A DNA stretch of 64,000 nucleotides from Haematobia irritans (GCF_050003625.1 NC_134401.1:63023242-63087241); one strand, 5' to 3'; positions 1 through 12,594 are shown, counted from the first letter of the stretch. The notes: a model not told the origin generated them from the letters alone. Numbers and translations are program-made.

Positions 1-74
1 ATCTTACTCAAATTTCGCACCAATTATTCTTCTATAATTTCCCAAATTTTGCAATAATGTTACCCAAAATTGCC

Positions 75-345
75 GAACACCAAAAAGTTTTTCAGCGGTG
101 GATTATCCCACCTCTGTAATGCTGGTGACATTTCTGAGGGGTTCAAAGCTTCTCTAAGTTGTTTCACTGCAATGTGGAACGCCGTTCGGACTCGGCTATA
201 AAAAGGAGGTCCTTGTCATTGAGCTTAACATCGAATCGGGCAACACTCAGTGATAAAAGAGAAGTTCACCAATGTGGTATCACAATGGACTGAATAGTCT
301 AAGTGAGCCTGATACATCGGACTGCCACCTAATCTAAACTAACCT
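75..345 (+). mobile_element. tRNA-derived SINE, 5'-truncated
   Basis: Body and tail of the SINE that is complete at 3132-3481 and 14650-14987, lacking the tRNA-like head. It is flanked by a perfect 13-bp direct repeat ACCCAAAATTGCC at 62-74 and 346-358. A truncated 5' end with a target duplication of this length is what LINE-driven target-primed reverse transcription leaves. The tail is a CCTAAYCTAA-type repeat. Confidence 0.85.
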
Positions 346-1178
346 ACCCAAAATTGCCCAAATTTGTTTTGTAATAACGAACTCAATTTTAGTGGTATCA
401 AATCAGTTTAGCTTCTACTTGTACATATGTGCACATCACAAAATTTGTAAGAATATAGTCATCCCCTCCCGACTTTACAAACTTGTTTAGTATTCGGGAT
501 TGAACTCATGACCCATTAACCACAATATCGAAGAGTGAACTATGCTGAAAATATCGATATAGACAGTACACATTTCATTTTTCCCACTGTGCATTAAAGT
601 ATTTTATGATATCTTACACATATGACGAACTAACCTGCTTCCCATACTCCTGAAAATTCGTTTTGTTTGTATTAAATGGGCACATCATCGAGGGGTGTCT
701 CGAGGTACGTGTGAAGTTTCAACTTTGGTTAATTAACGCTTTTCAAGAATTTCAGATTTTGCCAATCATCATGTTCTTCTCTCTCAATGTCAAAAGGAAT
801 GTCGCATATGTCGTCGCATCACGTTCACTCATTCGTACTTTCAATCTTTAGGTGGTATGATGGACTATTCATGAGCATGGATAGAAAGAATGATAGCTGC
901 CTGGCTGGATGTTTTTCAAACGGATCAACACAAAGCCTAGTTCCTACTGCCACTGCTATCGATGTTTGACTGGCTGATGCACCATATCTACGGACTTTTA
1001 CCCCGTGACACAGTATTATCATTGTTCGTATGAGAATGTAAGGAGTTATGAAAGTGTATGCGTGACATTCAAAATTCTCTCTTGTGGCGAATAGGGATGA
1101 CATGCCTGGAAATTATAAATGTTGTTCATTAGTTTGTTATGCGGAAATTGACAGAACGTTTAGGAGATATTATCCATA
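346..1178. other. stretch without recognised gene
   Basis: AT-rich sequence with only short chance ORFs. I see no coding signature, RNA gene or repeat from the other families of this window. Confidence 0.5.
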
Positions 1179-1542
1179 ATAGGTTGGCTGATAAGTCCCC
1201 CGTCTAACAAAGAAAAGCAAATTTTTTTGTCTAAATTCGTTTTTATTATTCAACATAGTTCCCTTCAAGAGCGATACAACGCTTATAACGACCTTCCAAT
1301 TTTTTGATACCATTTTGGTAGTACTCCATTGGTTTTGCCTTAAAATAGGCCTCAGTTTAGGCAATCACCTCTTCATTGCAGCCAAAATTTTTCCCAGCGA
1401 GAATCCTTTTGAGGTCTGAGAACAAGAAAAAGTCGCTGGGGGCCAGATCTGGAGAATACGGTGGGTGGGGAAGCAATTCGAAGCCAAATTCATGAATTTT
1501 TGTCATCGTTCTCAATGACTTGTGGCACGGTGCGTTGTCTTG
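1179..1542 (-). mobile_element. Himar1-type mariner, 3' fragment
   Basis: Minus-strand remnant of the same mariner found whole at 36223-37474. It holds the terminal repeat (AGGTTGGCTGATAAGTCCCC, with ATAGG for ACAGG at the tip) and the coding DNA for the C-terminal third of the transposase, including QDNAPCHK, YSPDLAPSD and the GCNEEVIA region. The reading frame has a stop within that last region, where the family has a glutamate codon. Homology ends abruptly at 1542 just before QDNAPCH, where a different mariner begins on the opposite strand. It is a dead fragment. Confidence 0.85.
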
Positions 1543-2420
1543 CATGATATGGTATTAAATGATCGACGAATAAAAGTGCGTGAAATTGCTAATATCATGG
1601 GCATCTCAAATGATCGAGTCCATTTAATTTTGCATGAAGAACTACAGATGAAAAGCTTTCTGCAAGATGGGTGCCGCACTTGTTAACACTCGATCAAAAA
1701 CGCATAAGAATGAACATTTCTTAAGCTTGCTTGGATCGTTTTAAGCGAAATAAAATGGATTTTAAGGGTCGTTTCATAACTGTTGATGCGACATGGAGCC
1801 ACCACTATACTCCAGAGACAAAATAACAATCCAAACAATGGACTGAAGCTGGAGGAAGTGCCCCAAAGAAAACAAAAACAATTCAATGGGCTGGTAAGGT
1901 TATGGCAACGGGTTTTTGGGACTTCAAATGTATTTTATTGATTGACTATCTGCAAAAGGGTAAAACAATAAATTCAGAGTACCAGTGCAACCTTTTGGAT
2001 CAATTAAATGTACAAATTCGAGAAAACGTCCTGGCTTACAACACAAAAAAATAATTTTTTTTTTCAAGACAACGCACCAGCGCACAAGAGTGTTTTAACA
2101 ATGGCTAAAATCAACGAATTAAAGTACGTATTGCTTGACCACCCACCTTATTCTCCTGATTTAGCTCCCAGTGACTTTTACTTGTTCCCAAATCTAAAAA
2201 ATTCCTTGCTGGCAAGCGTTTTACCTCAAATGAAGATGCAATTACAGTTGTAAACCACTATTTTGAAGACATTGAGGAAAACTATTTTAATCAAGGGATA
2301 GAATTGTTAGAAAAGTGTTGGACTAAGTGTATTGAAGTTTCAGGAGATTATATTGAAAAATAAAAATATTTTTGCAAAACTAAGTATTCTCTTTCATTGA
2401 TAGGCTAAGAACCGCCCCCG
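1543..2420 (+). pseudogene. decayed second mariner (DD34D) transposase
   Basis: Reading on the plus strand shows broken mariner transposase: MVLNDRR (part of the second helix-turn-helix), then VDATWSHHYTPET (first catalytic Asp), GKTINSEY, FFQDNAPAHKS (second Asp) and YSPDLAPSDFYLF (third Asp). There are 34 residues between the second and third Asp, as in mariner. Stops near 1681, 1825 and 2052 and several frameshifts disrupt it. The protein differs enough from Himar1 to be another lineage of irritans-like mariner. The N-terminal quarter is missing, replaced by the inverted Himar1 fragment at 1179-1542. The right end near 2420 is followed by TA but is poorly defined. Confidence 0.8.
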
Positions 2421-3131
2421 TATAACATACTACGGAATGAAAAAATGTAACTGAATTGAATTCATATATGGAATGATTTTATTGAACTTTTTTCATTCAT
2501 TGGGACAAATCTTACATATTTGTTGTAAACCTTTTACTTCAAAATTAGAACTGCTTATTGACAAATTTAGATTAAGGAACTTGATTAATAGAGTCATTGA
2601 AAAGAAAATGTTTTTGTTAACTATTTCTCCGTATACCATAACAACGCGAATCCAACTAAAAATACAACCCACGCGCAAACATATAGATTACACCGATGAC
2701 AGGTATCGATTACAGGTAGATAAAAGAAATATAGGAACACTTCCTATATTCTAACAAGTGTGTTTCCTTAAGTTTTGAAAGGATTGAATACTTCTTAGTA
2801 CGAAAGAACTAAAATATTTTTCTATGCCAAGTGTTATTCGTATGTATGATAAGCTTTCTATAATAAAAAAGTCAGAATTATCATTTTATAAGAAATTTTT
2901 ACTAAATTTGAGGAAATTTGGTTTTAGTTCGGTTTTTGTTTATTTTTACGAAATTTTTAATGTCCAACATTTCTTTTTAGAGCATCAATATTAAGAAGTC
3001 CCACAACATGTGTTAATTTGGAGTAAACAATTTCCGAATTTAGGCGGAAATTTTTTATTTAGTCTTGTAAAAAAATTGGGTTCTTCTGTTTGAGGCACCC
3101 AAAAAAGTGTACATATCATTATCTTCTCAAA
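2421..3131. other. stretch without recognised gene
   Basis: AT-rich DNA between the mariner chimera and a SINE. The small ORFs here on both strands have no recognisable motif. Nothing else is supported. Confidence 0.5.
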
Positions 3132-3481
3132 TTTAGGTAAGGTTAGGTTATGTGGCAGCCCGATTTATCAGGCTCACTTAGACTATTCAGTCCATTGTGA
3201 TACCACATTGGTGAACTTCTCTCTTATCACTGAGTGCTGCCCGATTCGATGTTAAGCTCAATGACAAGGGACCTCCTTTTCATAGCCGAGTCCGAACGGC
3301 GTTCCACATTGCAGTGAAACCACTTAGAGAAACTTTGAAACCCTCAGAAATGTCATCGGCATTACTGAGTTGGGCTAATCCACCGCTGAAACACTTTTTG
3401 GTGTTCCGTCGAAGCAGGAATCGAACCCACGACCTTGTGTATGCAAGGCGGGCATACTAACCATTGCACCACGTTGGCTCC
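3132..3481 (-). mobile_element. tRNA-derived SINE, near full length
   Basis: Reverse-strand SINE. At its 5' end (right side) the head carries a pol III A box and a B box (GGTTCGATTCC) and resembles a tRNA. A body of about 250 bp follows, then a TAACCTAACC-type tail on the left. It is flanked by the direct repeat CTTCTCAAA at 3123-3131 and 3482-3490. Promoter boxes are internal, as for tRNA-derived SINEs; movement would need a LINE reverse transcriptase, none of which is intact here. Confidence 0.85.
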
Positions 3482-3554
3482 CTTCTCAAAGGTGTGACTG
3501 TCTTATCTACGAATCACCCGCTCCTCCAATTGGACACAGATTCGACTCGAACTA

Positions 3555-4458
3555 TAGGGTGATACGGTCAAAATTTGGTCAAGGGAAAACGCGTGTAAAT
3601 CGGTGAAATCGTGTATTTAAAAAATCAAATTAAATTTCTTGTTCAAGTTCAATTAGTGTAAAATTCAGGACAAATATTCAGTTAGGCTTTCGCTTTTCAA
3701 AATCCGAATTGCCGGGCCTCACGCTTGACACCTGCCTCCCGATTTTTTACAGCCACCTTGTCCACCTTCTTCTCCGCAGAAAGCCAGTTTGCCATGAACT
3801 GCTGCTCGTCCTTAGCAGTTTTTTGGTCTTCTTTAGGTTCCGCTTGACAATAGCCCAGTATTTCTCAATTGGGCGGAGCTCTGGCGTGTTGGGAGGGTTC
3901 TTGTCCTTGGGAATCACCTGCACGTTGTTGGCGGCGTACCACTCCATGGCCTTTTTACCGTAATGGCAAGATGCCAAATCCGGCCAAAACCGTGTTTCTT
4001 CAGGAAAGGCAGCAGACGTTTATTCAAACACTCTTTTACGTAAATTTCTTGGTTGACAGTCCTGGAAGCTATGAAAATGCTTCTTTTCAAGCCACAGGTA
4101 CAGATGGCTTGCCAAACCAGATATTTCTTTGCGAACTTTGACAGTTTTATGTGCTTGAAAATATCTGCTACCTTTCCCCTTCCGTATAAAACTCCTGTCC
4201 CGGAAGCTGCTTGTAGTCGGCTTTGACGTAGGTTTCGTCGTCCATTACCACGCAGTCAAACTTCGTCAGCATCGTCGTGTACAGCCTCCGGGATCGCGCT
4301 TTGGCAGTCGTATTTTGTTTATCATCGCGATTTGGAGTCACTACCTTCTTGTAAGTCGATAGTCCGGCTCGTTTTTTGCCTTTTTTAGGGTTTTTAAATG
4401 CAAAATTGAAAGAAATACGTCATGTTTATATTGACCAAATTTTGACCGTATCACCCTT
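3555..4458 (-). mobile_element. DD37E Tc1/mariner element, decayed
   Basis: The ends are inverted repeats beginning AGGGTGATACGGTCAAAATT and are flanked by TA. The minus strand holds broken transposase: VVMDDETYV (first Asp), then FWPDLASCHY (second Asp) and NTPELRPIEKYW (third residue, Glu). I count 37 residues between second Asp and Glu, which places it in the DD37E group known from mosquitoes and other insects. A one-base frameshift lies just before FWPD. The region for the N-terminal DNA-binding domain is missing, since the reading starts near KKRAGLSTYKK close to the right repeat. At about 0.9 kb it is shorter than the 1.2-1.3 kb expected. It is inactive. Confidence 0.85.
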
Positions 4459-6186
4459 TACTACAAAGATAATAATGTTTTGATTAAATTATTTGGTGAA
4501 AGAATTAAATTTTTGATTGAAAATTTTTTGAAATTCAATTAATATTTTAATGAAACATATTGAAAAATATTGGTGATATGTTTTCTTTGTGCACTCAAAA
4601 GACTTGAACCCTATATTTCACTAAAGCCGATTTAATTCTATTCTAGTTCATTGAATTATTACGTTTTAAGAAAGTTTCCATTACTTTAATAATTTTTTAC
4701 GTACGTTAGTTAAATTAACTAAAACCAAATTGCCTTTAATAAGTGAAAAAAATAAGTGAAAAATAATAATTTTGTGTAATAAATTTTCTTGAACTTGTCG
4801 AAAATTATGAATTTTTTGTGAAATCGGCGTGAAATCTACGTTTCTAATCAGTTTAATTAAATTTTCTAAAATTAATCTATTATTTGTTTTAACTAACTAA
4901 AAATTTATTTCCTGTTGGGTTCACTGTTTTCAGTGCATTACTGTTGGGGTCATCTCTTTCGTTTTTGATGAATCGACGATGCAATATACGGCAACGGTAG
5001 TATCATTTTTTACAAGTGACTTTTCTACAAATTTAGCACAAGATAATCCTTTATTCAAGACCTCTTGTCATTGAGATGAGAATATAATTGAGTTGCACAC
5101 GTCGATGTGAAAAGAATTTCCCTTGACGATCATGGGAAGTCTGCAGAAAAATAGACTGACATACCTGACTTCAATGCGTTTCAAACACCACCGCAACTGA
5201 TAGCGATGCTGGGCGGATGATGGAATGACTCTGTGTTGACATTGTCATTCTTATGGTCTGATGTGTCACTATTTGGGTTTCGTATTTTCCCACATTTACA
5301 TGTTCTATTGCCAGAGTTTGCTTTCGCCTTAGTTTGGGAAAAATGTAGGTTGTGACTTTACCTAATCTAATTCACCGACACATACTCGCACATTGTTTGA
5401 AATTGGATGCAAATGTAAATGCCGTAACACAACCATTTGGGCAGTTCTCCTGGTGGCTTTGCATCCACGGCATGAATACAATTAGGGTACTCTCCTCTAT
5501 TTCACTGTGATCTGTGATGTGTATTTGAGTAGCTACGCCTCGTTGTTTGATTCCATTGTTGATTCGTGATAATTACCTGCTCTATTGTTTAAGTAACGTT
5601 TGAGATTTTGACAGTCAATGTCATTCATAACGAGGCTTGGGAAGCATCCTAAAACTCCCAAAAGCATCAGCTTCCATGTCATATCAATATGGCATGCAGG
5701 AGGAGGGAGGTCATAATTACTGGAAAACGAGATAGAGAGAAATGCAAACAAACGATAATTTTTCCTTATTAGGTCTAAAACTCTTAATAACTCACTGTGA
5801 TTGCTACAAAAAGATTCTTCTTGGTAGACCCGCAAAGAATAGCGGTCAGTAAATAATCCATTTCTTGCATTCTGAAATTATAACAGATAATAGAGAATAC
5901 ATAAAGTTGCGACATACATATACCCAAATACTTAGCCTCCACCATGAAATGAAATCGAAATGGAAGAAAATCCTTAATATTTTAAAGCTAGGACTAGATA
6001 AGTTTAAAATTTAAAATACATATGTCTTGACAACTGCGTTGCAGGTTTTAAAAGGACTACTCGTACACTACTTCGAACACTGGAAGATTGGTGTATAACA
6101 TAAATATTTCCAAGTGAAGAATTGATTTAATTAATTCATACACTTAAACTGTTTAATTGAATTAAGAACAAATATTAGTAAAGAAA
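4459..6186. other. stretch without recognised gene or repeat
   Basis: Mostly non-repetitive relative to the rest of the window. A 100-codon frame on the minus strand at 5533-5835 shows no domain, signal or neighbour that supports it, so I do not call it a gene. Confidence 0.45.
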
Positions 6187-6252
6187 ACAAGTATATACGC
6201 CCGTAAGTTCGGCCAGGCCGAATCTTATGTACCCTCCATCATGGATTGCGTA

Positions 6253-9147
6253 CACCCTCAAAAAAATCGCTTCTGTAACATATACTCCCAAACATATTTT
6301 GCTTCAAGCATATAAATTTTTGCGTATTGCCCAAACATTTATATGTTTGATTTCTTCCAATATATAATATGTTTGAAAGCATATTGGTCTAAACAATATA
6401 ATATGTTTGGGTAGTCTAAGTTCCAAACATTTTGTATTTTTCCATCCAAATTCAACAATGTTGTCTTCCAAAAAACTATATGTTATTATGTGAACATATA
6501 ATATGTTTGGAGGCATTTTGGACCCACAAATATTATATGCTGAGAAGAATTTTCTCCCAAAGAATATTGTGCTCAAAATTTTTTTTGCCTAATTGTATAT
6601 TGCCTCACATTTTTTTCACTTCCATGAGGTTTTTTAGTTGGCACCTTTTTCTGTAATACAAACATTGTAGAAGAAATTATTAAATTTTATATTTTTTTTC
6701 AATTTTACCTTTTGCCGGACGGGGATTCGAACAGCGGACCACACAGTTTGTAAGTCAGCACACTAACCACTGGGCTACGTAGCTGTTATGGTCATCAAGA
6801 GATAATTATCGTTATAAGTTATATTTATATAGCATAGCTTGCGGCGCCCACGAGCCGATGCAAACATAACATTGTTTAACAACATAACATTGTTAAACAT
6901 ACATTTGTTGGCAGCGTGGAGCAGTGGTTGGTCGTCCGCCTTGTGTGACAGGGTCCTGGGTTCGATCCATGCTTCGATCAACACCATTTTTTTTAAATAT
7001 ATTTTTTAACATATATTCCAGATTCGTTCGGAAGTTCCCGAAAAGGTGTTCAGCATTACATACTATTATATTAAATTTTTACTACGAAATTGTAAAGTGT
7101 GTTTTATAAAAGACTTAAAGTCAGAAAAGAAAACTGCCTGATATAAACGAAATGGACCGTGTTCAAATCAAATATTATTTTTTTATTGCAAAAATAAAAA
7201 TTGTGTAACAAATAAAGGTTTTTGTATACAAGTTTAAAATTTTCGAAGAAATTTAAAAACTCTTACAAAAGAAGAACGTGAATTCGAGTATATAAAAATA
7301 TTTTTCCATCGAATCCTAAGGTTAACGATAACCATTCAAAAGCACATTATATTTAAATTCTAAACAGTAATTTTACAACAGCACATACATTTATTTTGGT
7401 GTGAACAATTGTTTGCTAGCATGTAAGACCATTAATTTAGAAATACAAATAAATATGAATTTTTATTAACGAATAATTTTGTACTTAATTTAATTCTTAA
7501 GGCCGGTATAAATTGGTATTATCGCGTTAAAATGGCCATGTTTACCCTTTTACTTTTCTTTAATAATTTCTTTTAAAGAAAATAAACTTATTCAATTGTT
7601 GCTTTGGATCTTTCCCCACCATATTATAATACAATTTACCGGAAAAAGTTGTAATGTTATTCTGGTTTTAAGAAATAAGATGAGAAATAATTTTAGCGGC
7701 AAAACTCGAACTCAATGCCCGCTTGTATTTTCGAGAAAATCCGTCAACTCCTCTTGGACTACTCATTAATAAAGAGGAACTAATCTTTGTTTTTATAGAT
7801 CTTACTGTTTAATTTTTCACTGTTTCGCCCTGTTTTCATTTTACTTTCACAACTCTAAAAAGAGTGCACTGAAAAAATATTGTCGTGAGGCCAAAGAGTT
7901 TATGTCCTTAAAATAAGAATACAACTTTTGCTTAGCTTAGAAGATGCATTTCTCTAATATAAAGTTTTTTCCATGTTCAAAGGTCGATACTTTCAGTGAA
8001 GTCGTGTTGTCGTTATAATTAAGTGATTTGACTTAAAAATGGGTATCATAACATGAAAGAACAAATTTTTGGACTAAGGTCAACTTGACTTTAATAATTC
8101 AGAAAAATTCTTTAAAACTAATGAAACTGTCTTTAAATTTGTTGCATTTTTGCATCTTGACTACAAGGCAAAAATAATTAAAAAATAGGATATGTTTTTC
8201 AATACTTTATTTTAAAGACATTTTTTACTTGAAACATAGCATAATTTCTACTGGAAATCTTGTTTTTAACGTACATTTTATAGCATATGAAAAAAATCTG
8301 AAAAAGCGAAAAATTGAAATGTGCTTCGTAGAGTCAAGTACACAAAACCTCATTTAAAAGAGAATTGTGTCTTAAAAGCATTCTTACTTGTATTCTCCGC
8401 TTCTTTGGTTCGGAATCAATATCAAAATTGTTAAAGTGGAGACACAATCTTTGGAACCGGACATGCTTTTTGTTCAGTGTATAGTGTCCTTTCGTTAGTT
8501 TTTATGAAGATCCCTTTAATTACCTTTGTTTGAATATTTTGACTTACTCGTCCTACGTTCCGATTTGTTTTGACGAAACAAAAAACTTGTGCCCGTAATG
8601 CAAAAATGATAAACAAAACTCATGCTCTTTTTTTTAAATATATTTTATCTTGGTTCCGAATGAATTTTCTCTCCAAATACTCATTTTAATATTTTACTTA
8701 AGCATATACAATTTTTGGCGAAGTCTTATATCACAACATATATATGTTTACTCATAATATGTAAATTTATACTTGTTTATATTCACACGTAGTATTTTTC
8801 CTATATTTAATGAAATTTTCTTTGTGTATATATATTTGTAATGCGCCAATTGGTTACTTTCATTATTTTACTTCCAGCATACACTTTGTCTCTCTTTGTA
8901 AACACATATATGTTTATGGGCTATTTCTAAATTAATATATGTTTGAATCCAAGCATATTATATTTACAAACATTTTATGTCCCAAACATAATATGTTCTA
9001 AGATATTAACATATATGTCCCAAACATATTATGCTAGTTTATGAACATTATATGTTTGCACTCAAAAATATTGTGTTTAAAAAATTTGAGTTCCAAACAT
9101 ATAATGTTTATACCCAAACATATGAAAAACAGTCTTTTTCGTCCGTG
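6253..9147 (-). mobile_element. TT element, 2.9 kb, with nested M1
   Basis: Ends CACCCTCAAAAAAATCGC on the left and, reading inward from the right, CACGGACGAAAAAGACTG, flanked by TA at 6251-6252 and 9148-9149. The uninserted sequence ATTACGTAGAAACTTC occurs in reverse at 51729-51744, which confirms the TA duplication. The outer parts are rich in AAACATAT/ATATGTTT palindromes. It carries tRNA-like module 2 on the minus strand (about 6710-6785) and module 1 on the plus strand (about 6909-6983, followed by a T run). No transposase is encoded. M1 has inserted at 7867-8479. Confidence 0.8.
7867..8479 (+). mobile_element. M1 MITE, nested in TT
   Basis: Begins CACTGAAAAAATATTGTCG and ends TTCAGTG. 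A relative without the insertion, in reverse at about 44590-44650, reads AAGAGTATAGTG, whereas here the left flank is AAGAGTG and the right flank TATAGTG. The target was therefore TA, with the left copy since changed to TG. There is no coding capacity. Confidence 0.85.
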
Positions 9148-9295
9148 TAGAAACTTCTACTAAAGGCTGTCCTCCACAATCGAATTACTTGGGTTGCGGT
9201 AACACTTGCCGATGGAAAGGTATCTTAAAAAATCCTTAACACCGTCTTCTAAATTGTAAGTTAGTCAATACGTGGGATATATTTAACACAACAAA

Positions 9296-9470
9296 TTTTT
9301 CTATAGAAATAAAATTTTGACAAAATTTTCTATAGAAATAAAAATTTGACAAAATTTTCTATAGAAATAAAATTTTGACAAAATTTTCTATAGAAATAAA
9401 AATTTTACAAAATTATCTATAGAAATAAAATTTTGATAAAATTTCTATAGAAATAAAAATTTGGTAGATT
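9296..9470 (+). repeat. 29-bp minisatellite (TATAGAAATAAAATTTTGACA)
   Basis: About six tandem copies of CTATAGAAATAAAATTTTG plus ACAAAATTT, with small length changes. The same unit forms an array at 28348-28602 inside another repeat. It belongs to the interior of the HP153-A element. Confidence 0.85.
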
Positions 9471-9479
9471 ATTTTTGGC

Positions 9480-10140
9480 GATATGGACCAATTTTTGTGT
9501 AATTGGCCATTGGCTATATAAAACTATAGACCGATATATTTTTGCATGGCTGTTAGCGGTCATATACTAGCGCAATGTACCAAATTTCAACCGAATCGAA
9601 TGAATTTTGCTCCTCCAAGAGGTTCCGGAGGTCAAATCTGGGGATCGATTTATATGTGGGCTATATATAATTATGGACCGATATGGACCAATTTTTGCAT
9701 GGGTTAGATACCACATACTAACACCTCGTACCAAATTTCAACCGGATCGGATAATATGTACTCTTCCAAGAGGCTTCGGAGTTCAAATCTGGGGATCGGT
9801 TTATATGGGGCTATATATAATTATGGACCGATATGGATCAATTTTTGCTTGGTTGTTAGAGACCATATACTGACACCACGTACCAAATTTCAACTGGATC
9901 GGATGCATTTTGCTCCTCTAAGAGGCTCCGGAGGTCAAATCTGGGGATCGGTTTATATGGGGGCTATATATAATTATGGACCGATATGGACCAATTTTTG
10001 CATGGTTATTATAGTCTATATACTAACACTACATACCAAATTTCAAGCGGATCGGATTAATTTTGCTCTTCGAAGAGGCTCTGCAAGCCAAATCTGGGGG
10101 TCGGTTTATAGGGGGCTATACGTAAAAGTGGTCCGATATG
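9480..10140 (+). repeat. tandem 153-bp units of HP153-A
   Basis: The landmark GGGGATCGGTTTATATG recurs at about 9640, 9791, 9943 and 10096, a spacing of 151-153 bp. Each unit contains GGGGCTATATATAATTATGG, ACCGATATGG and AAATTTCAACCGGATCGGAT. Because 153 is divisible by three, open frames run across several units with a 51-codon period; I do not take these as genes. Confidence 0.85.
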
Positions 10141-10435
10141 GCCCATTTGTAAAACCATCCGACCTACATCAGTAACAACTACTTATGCCAAGTTTCAAGT
10201 CGATAGTTTGTTTCGGTCGGAAGTTAGCGTGATTTCAACAGACGGACGGTCGGACATGCTCAAATCGACTCAGAATTTCACCACGACCCAGAATACATAT
10301 ACTTTATGGGGTCTTAGAGCAATATTTCGATGTGTTACAAACGGAATGACAAAGTTAATATACCCCCCATCCTATGGTGGAGGGTCAATTTTAATTATTC
10401 CATCATAGATGTAACACTTAGAAATATTGTCTAGT

Positions 10436-10700
10436 TTAAAGTATAAATATTCTGGATCGTCGTGAAATTCTGAGTCGATCTAGCGATGGATGTCCGTCAG
10501 TCGGTCTGTTGAAAGCTCGCTAACTTCCGAACGAAAAAAAGGTATCGACTTAAATCTGGGTACAACTATTTTTTATTCATTTGACCTACGGAGCCTATTT
10601 GTAGAACAAATTTCATCCGATACGGATGAATAGTAACTAAGCAAAAATTGGTCAATATCGGTTCATAATTATATGTACAAACAAACGACTTTAACGAGAG
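10436..10700 (-). repeat. HP153-A fragment, inverted
   Basis: Contains the terminal-region signature in reverse (TCGTGAAATTCTGAGTCGAT, then a GTCYGTC-type run) followed by one degraded unit with AAATTTCATCCGATACGGAT. It lacks either hairpin end. Confidence 0.65.
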
Positions 10701-10968
10701 GACGCATATTTCAAAGATCCCTGTTTTATATTAAAGGAGGAAAATATTTAAAACACAGATAATGAACTTTGTGTTAATTAAAATTTATTTATTTAAAGAA
10801 ATTTGTCCTTTATATTGTGTCTTTCTTGTTAAGTCAATATTTTTTCATCGTAGTTAAGGACTATACCGAGGACATGTAGACCCTAAGATAAATACGAATA
10901 GGTTCCAACAATATAGGTTTATGACTTTGGCAGTAGGTGGAGGATGTCCAACTTTTCTCAAATTTTTT

Positions 10969-11529
10969 CACACGTAAAATAAGTTTACTTGGATGCAAAG
11001 ATTTTGACCTTTCCTTAAGGATTTTGATATTGATTCTGAGCAAAAGATGCGACTTCTTTCAAACAAAAAGATATCTTCAGCGACCTATCTTGGTTTAAAT
11101 CTAGGATCAATAAAATTAAAATTATGATACGAGTTTTATGATATTATTATACGAATTTTCATTCTCTTTTCGCGGTATATTAATAATGCTATCACGTACA
11201 AACGAATGCAAATTTAAAAATCCAAATTGTAATGGTTACTTCAAAAGAAAAACCGTTTTCTTAATTCCTAAATAACTTTAAACTTAAGATGCAAAATCTG
11301 CAAAATAAGTCTTAGTCTATGTTTGACGCTTTTTTATCTTAAATCTAAAGATCCAATATTTCAGTTAATTTATTAATATATTAATTCTTTTAGCAAAAAA
11401 TGCGTTTCTTTACCGTAAGGAAAATTTACCTTAGTTCAAAATAATGCGACTTTATATTTATATATTTATATAAACTTTATATTTATATAAAATATATGTC
11501 TGTAATATCACGTAAATATTTTTGCAGTG
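10969..11529 (-). mobile_element. M2 MITE
   Basis: Second AT-rich MITE family, related to 54668-55250 and 62343-62894. The left end reads AAGTTTACTTGGATGCAAAG and the right end TTTTTGCAGTG followed by TA. The exact left boundary is uncertain by a few bases. It is non-coding. Confidence 0.65.
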
Positions 11530-11953
11530 TAGAAAAATAGATTCTTACCCTATAATTTTCATCAAATCGAATGTGACAATAATTTTCAATAGCCAATAAA
11601 CATAAGAACGTATATGTGTATGTAACGTAGAAGTCTTGTTCCACTATTTAATTCATTGCTTTACGCACAATGCTACAATAAAAAGATACCACAAGGCAAC
11701 GTGACGATGTAAAAATTCATGGAATTCGAAATAAGGACATGCATGTGACTAAAGTCCTTGCATATATTTTTGTTTTTAAGAATTAAATGTAGAAATGCAA
11801 ACAAAGTGCATATACCAACACTCATTCACATTTAGGTCAGTATTTTGAGACATGCGAGTATGTCTCTTGGCACATCTTGATGTGACGAGACGAGCACTTG
11901 GTGATAATTATGTGGTGTACAATAGGGCGATAAAAATTCTTGTCTTATGTGTA

Positions 11954-12532
11954 CACTGAAAAAAAATTTGCCCGGTTCCAAGGATTTTGTCTTTACACTA
12001 ATGATTTCGGTATTGATTCCGATCGAAAGAAGCGGATAAGACAAAAGTCGCATTTAAATTTAAGATTTGCATACTTAATACCGAAGAAAAATTTCATTTT
12101 TTCTGTCATTTGTCAATGACAACTTAAATTTCCAAACTCAGACTTGACTTCAAGTAGAAACGTGATTAAAATAAAAACGTGATTAAAGTGTTGGAAAGCA
12201 TCTCCAATTTTTTTAAAGTTTTTACTTTGCAGTCAAGATTAAAAATTCAACATATTTAAAGACGATTTCATTAGTTTTAATAATTTTCAACAACTATGAA
12301 AATTATTAATATTAATGAAATCACCAAATTGACCTTAGTCTAACAAAATTTTCTTTTATGCAACGATACCCATTTTAACGTTGAGTCACTTAGTTAATGT
12401 TAAGGACAAAACGACTTCACTGAAATGTTAATAGACTTTTGGACAAGGAACACTTTATACCAGAGAACTGCCTCTTCTATGATAAGCAAAATTCGCATTC
12501 GTATTTAAGGACATGAAATCTTTTTTTCAGTG
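11954..12532 (-). mobile_element. M1 MITE
   Basis: Ends CACTGAAAAAA and TTTTTTTCAGTG, flanked by TA at 11952-11953 and 12533-12534. Orientation is opposite to the copy at 7867. It lacks the CTCACGACAATATT block just inside one end. It is non-coding. Confidence 0.85.
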
Positions 12533-12594
12533 TATAGTGAAAATACAATACAATACAAAAGTATTTTTCTTAAACAAAATATCTAACAAGTACA

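Larger units (their letters stand above)
6187..10386 (+). mobile_element. HP153-A element, split by a TT insertion
   Basis: Starts ACAAGTATATACGCCCGTAA, followed by the inverted repeat TTCGGCC-A-GGCCGAA. It is interrupted at a TA by the TT element at 6253-9147 and resumes with GAAACTTCTACTAAAGG. The interior has a 29-bp minisatellite and then tandem 153-bp units. Toward the right end come a GACGGACGG run, an ATATACTTTATGGGG core and the palindromic terminus CCATCCTATGGTGGAGGG. A conserved core between a GACA/GACG run and TA-rich DNA recalls the dipteran mini-me/INE-1 repeats; that link is inference. Confidence 0.75.

Noticed and set aside
5533..5835. 100-codon minus-strand ORF as a gene
   Set aside because: No domain, no repeat relation and composition like the surrounding AT-rich DNA.
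9296..9470. CRISPR-like array
   Set aside because: The units are directly contiguous with no unique spacers, and the host is an insect.
9756..10175. 139-codon ORF, and similar frames at 22399-22650 and 50795-51295
   Set aside because: These arise from the 153-bp repeat, whose length is a multiple of three. Stops interrupt the frame in other units, so I keep it as a repeat observation rather than genes.
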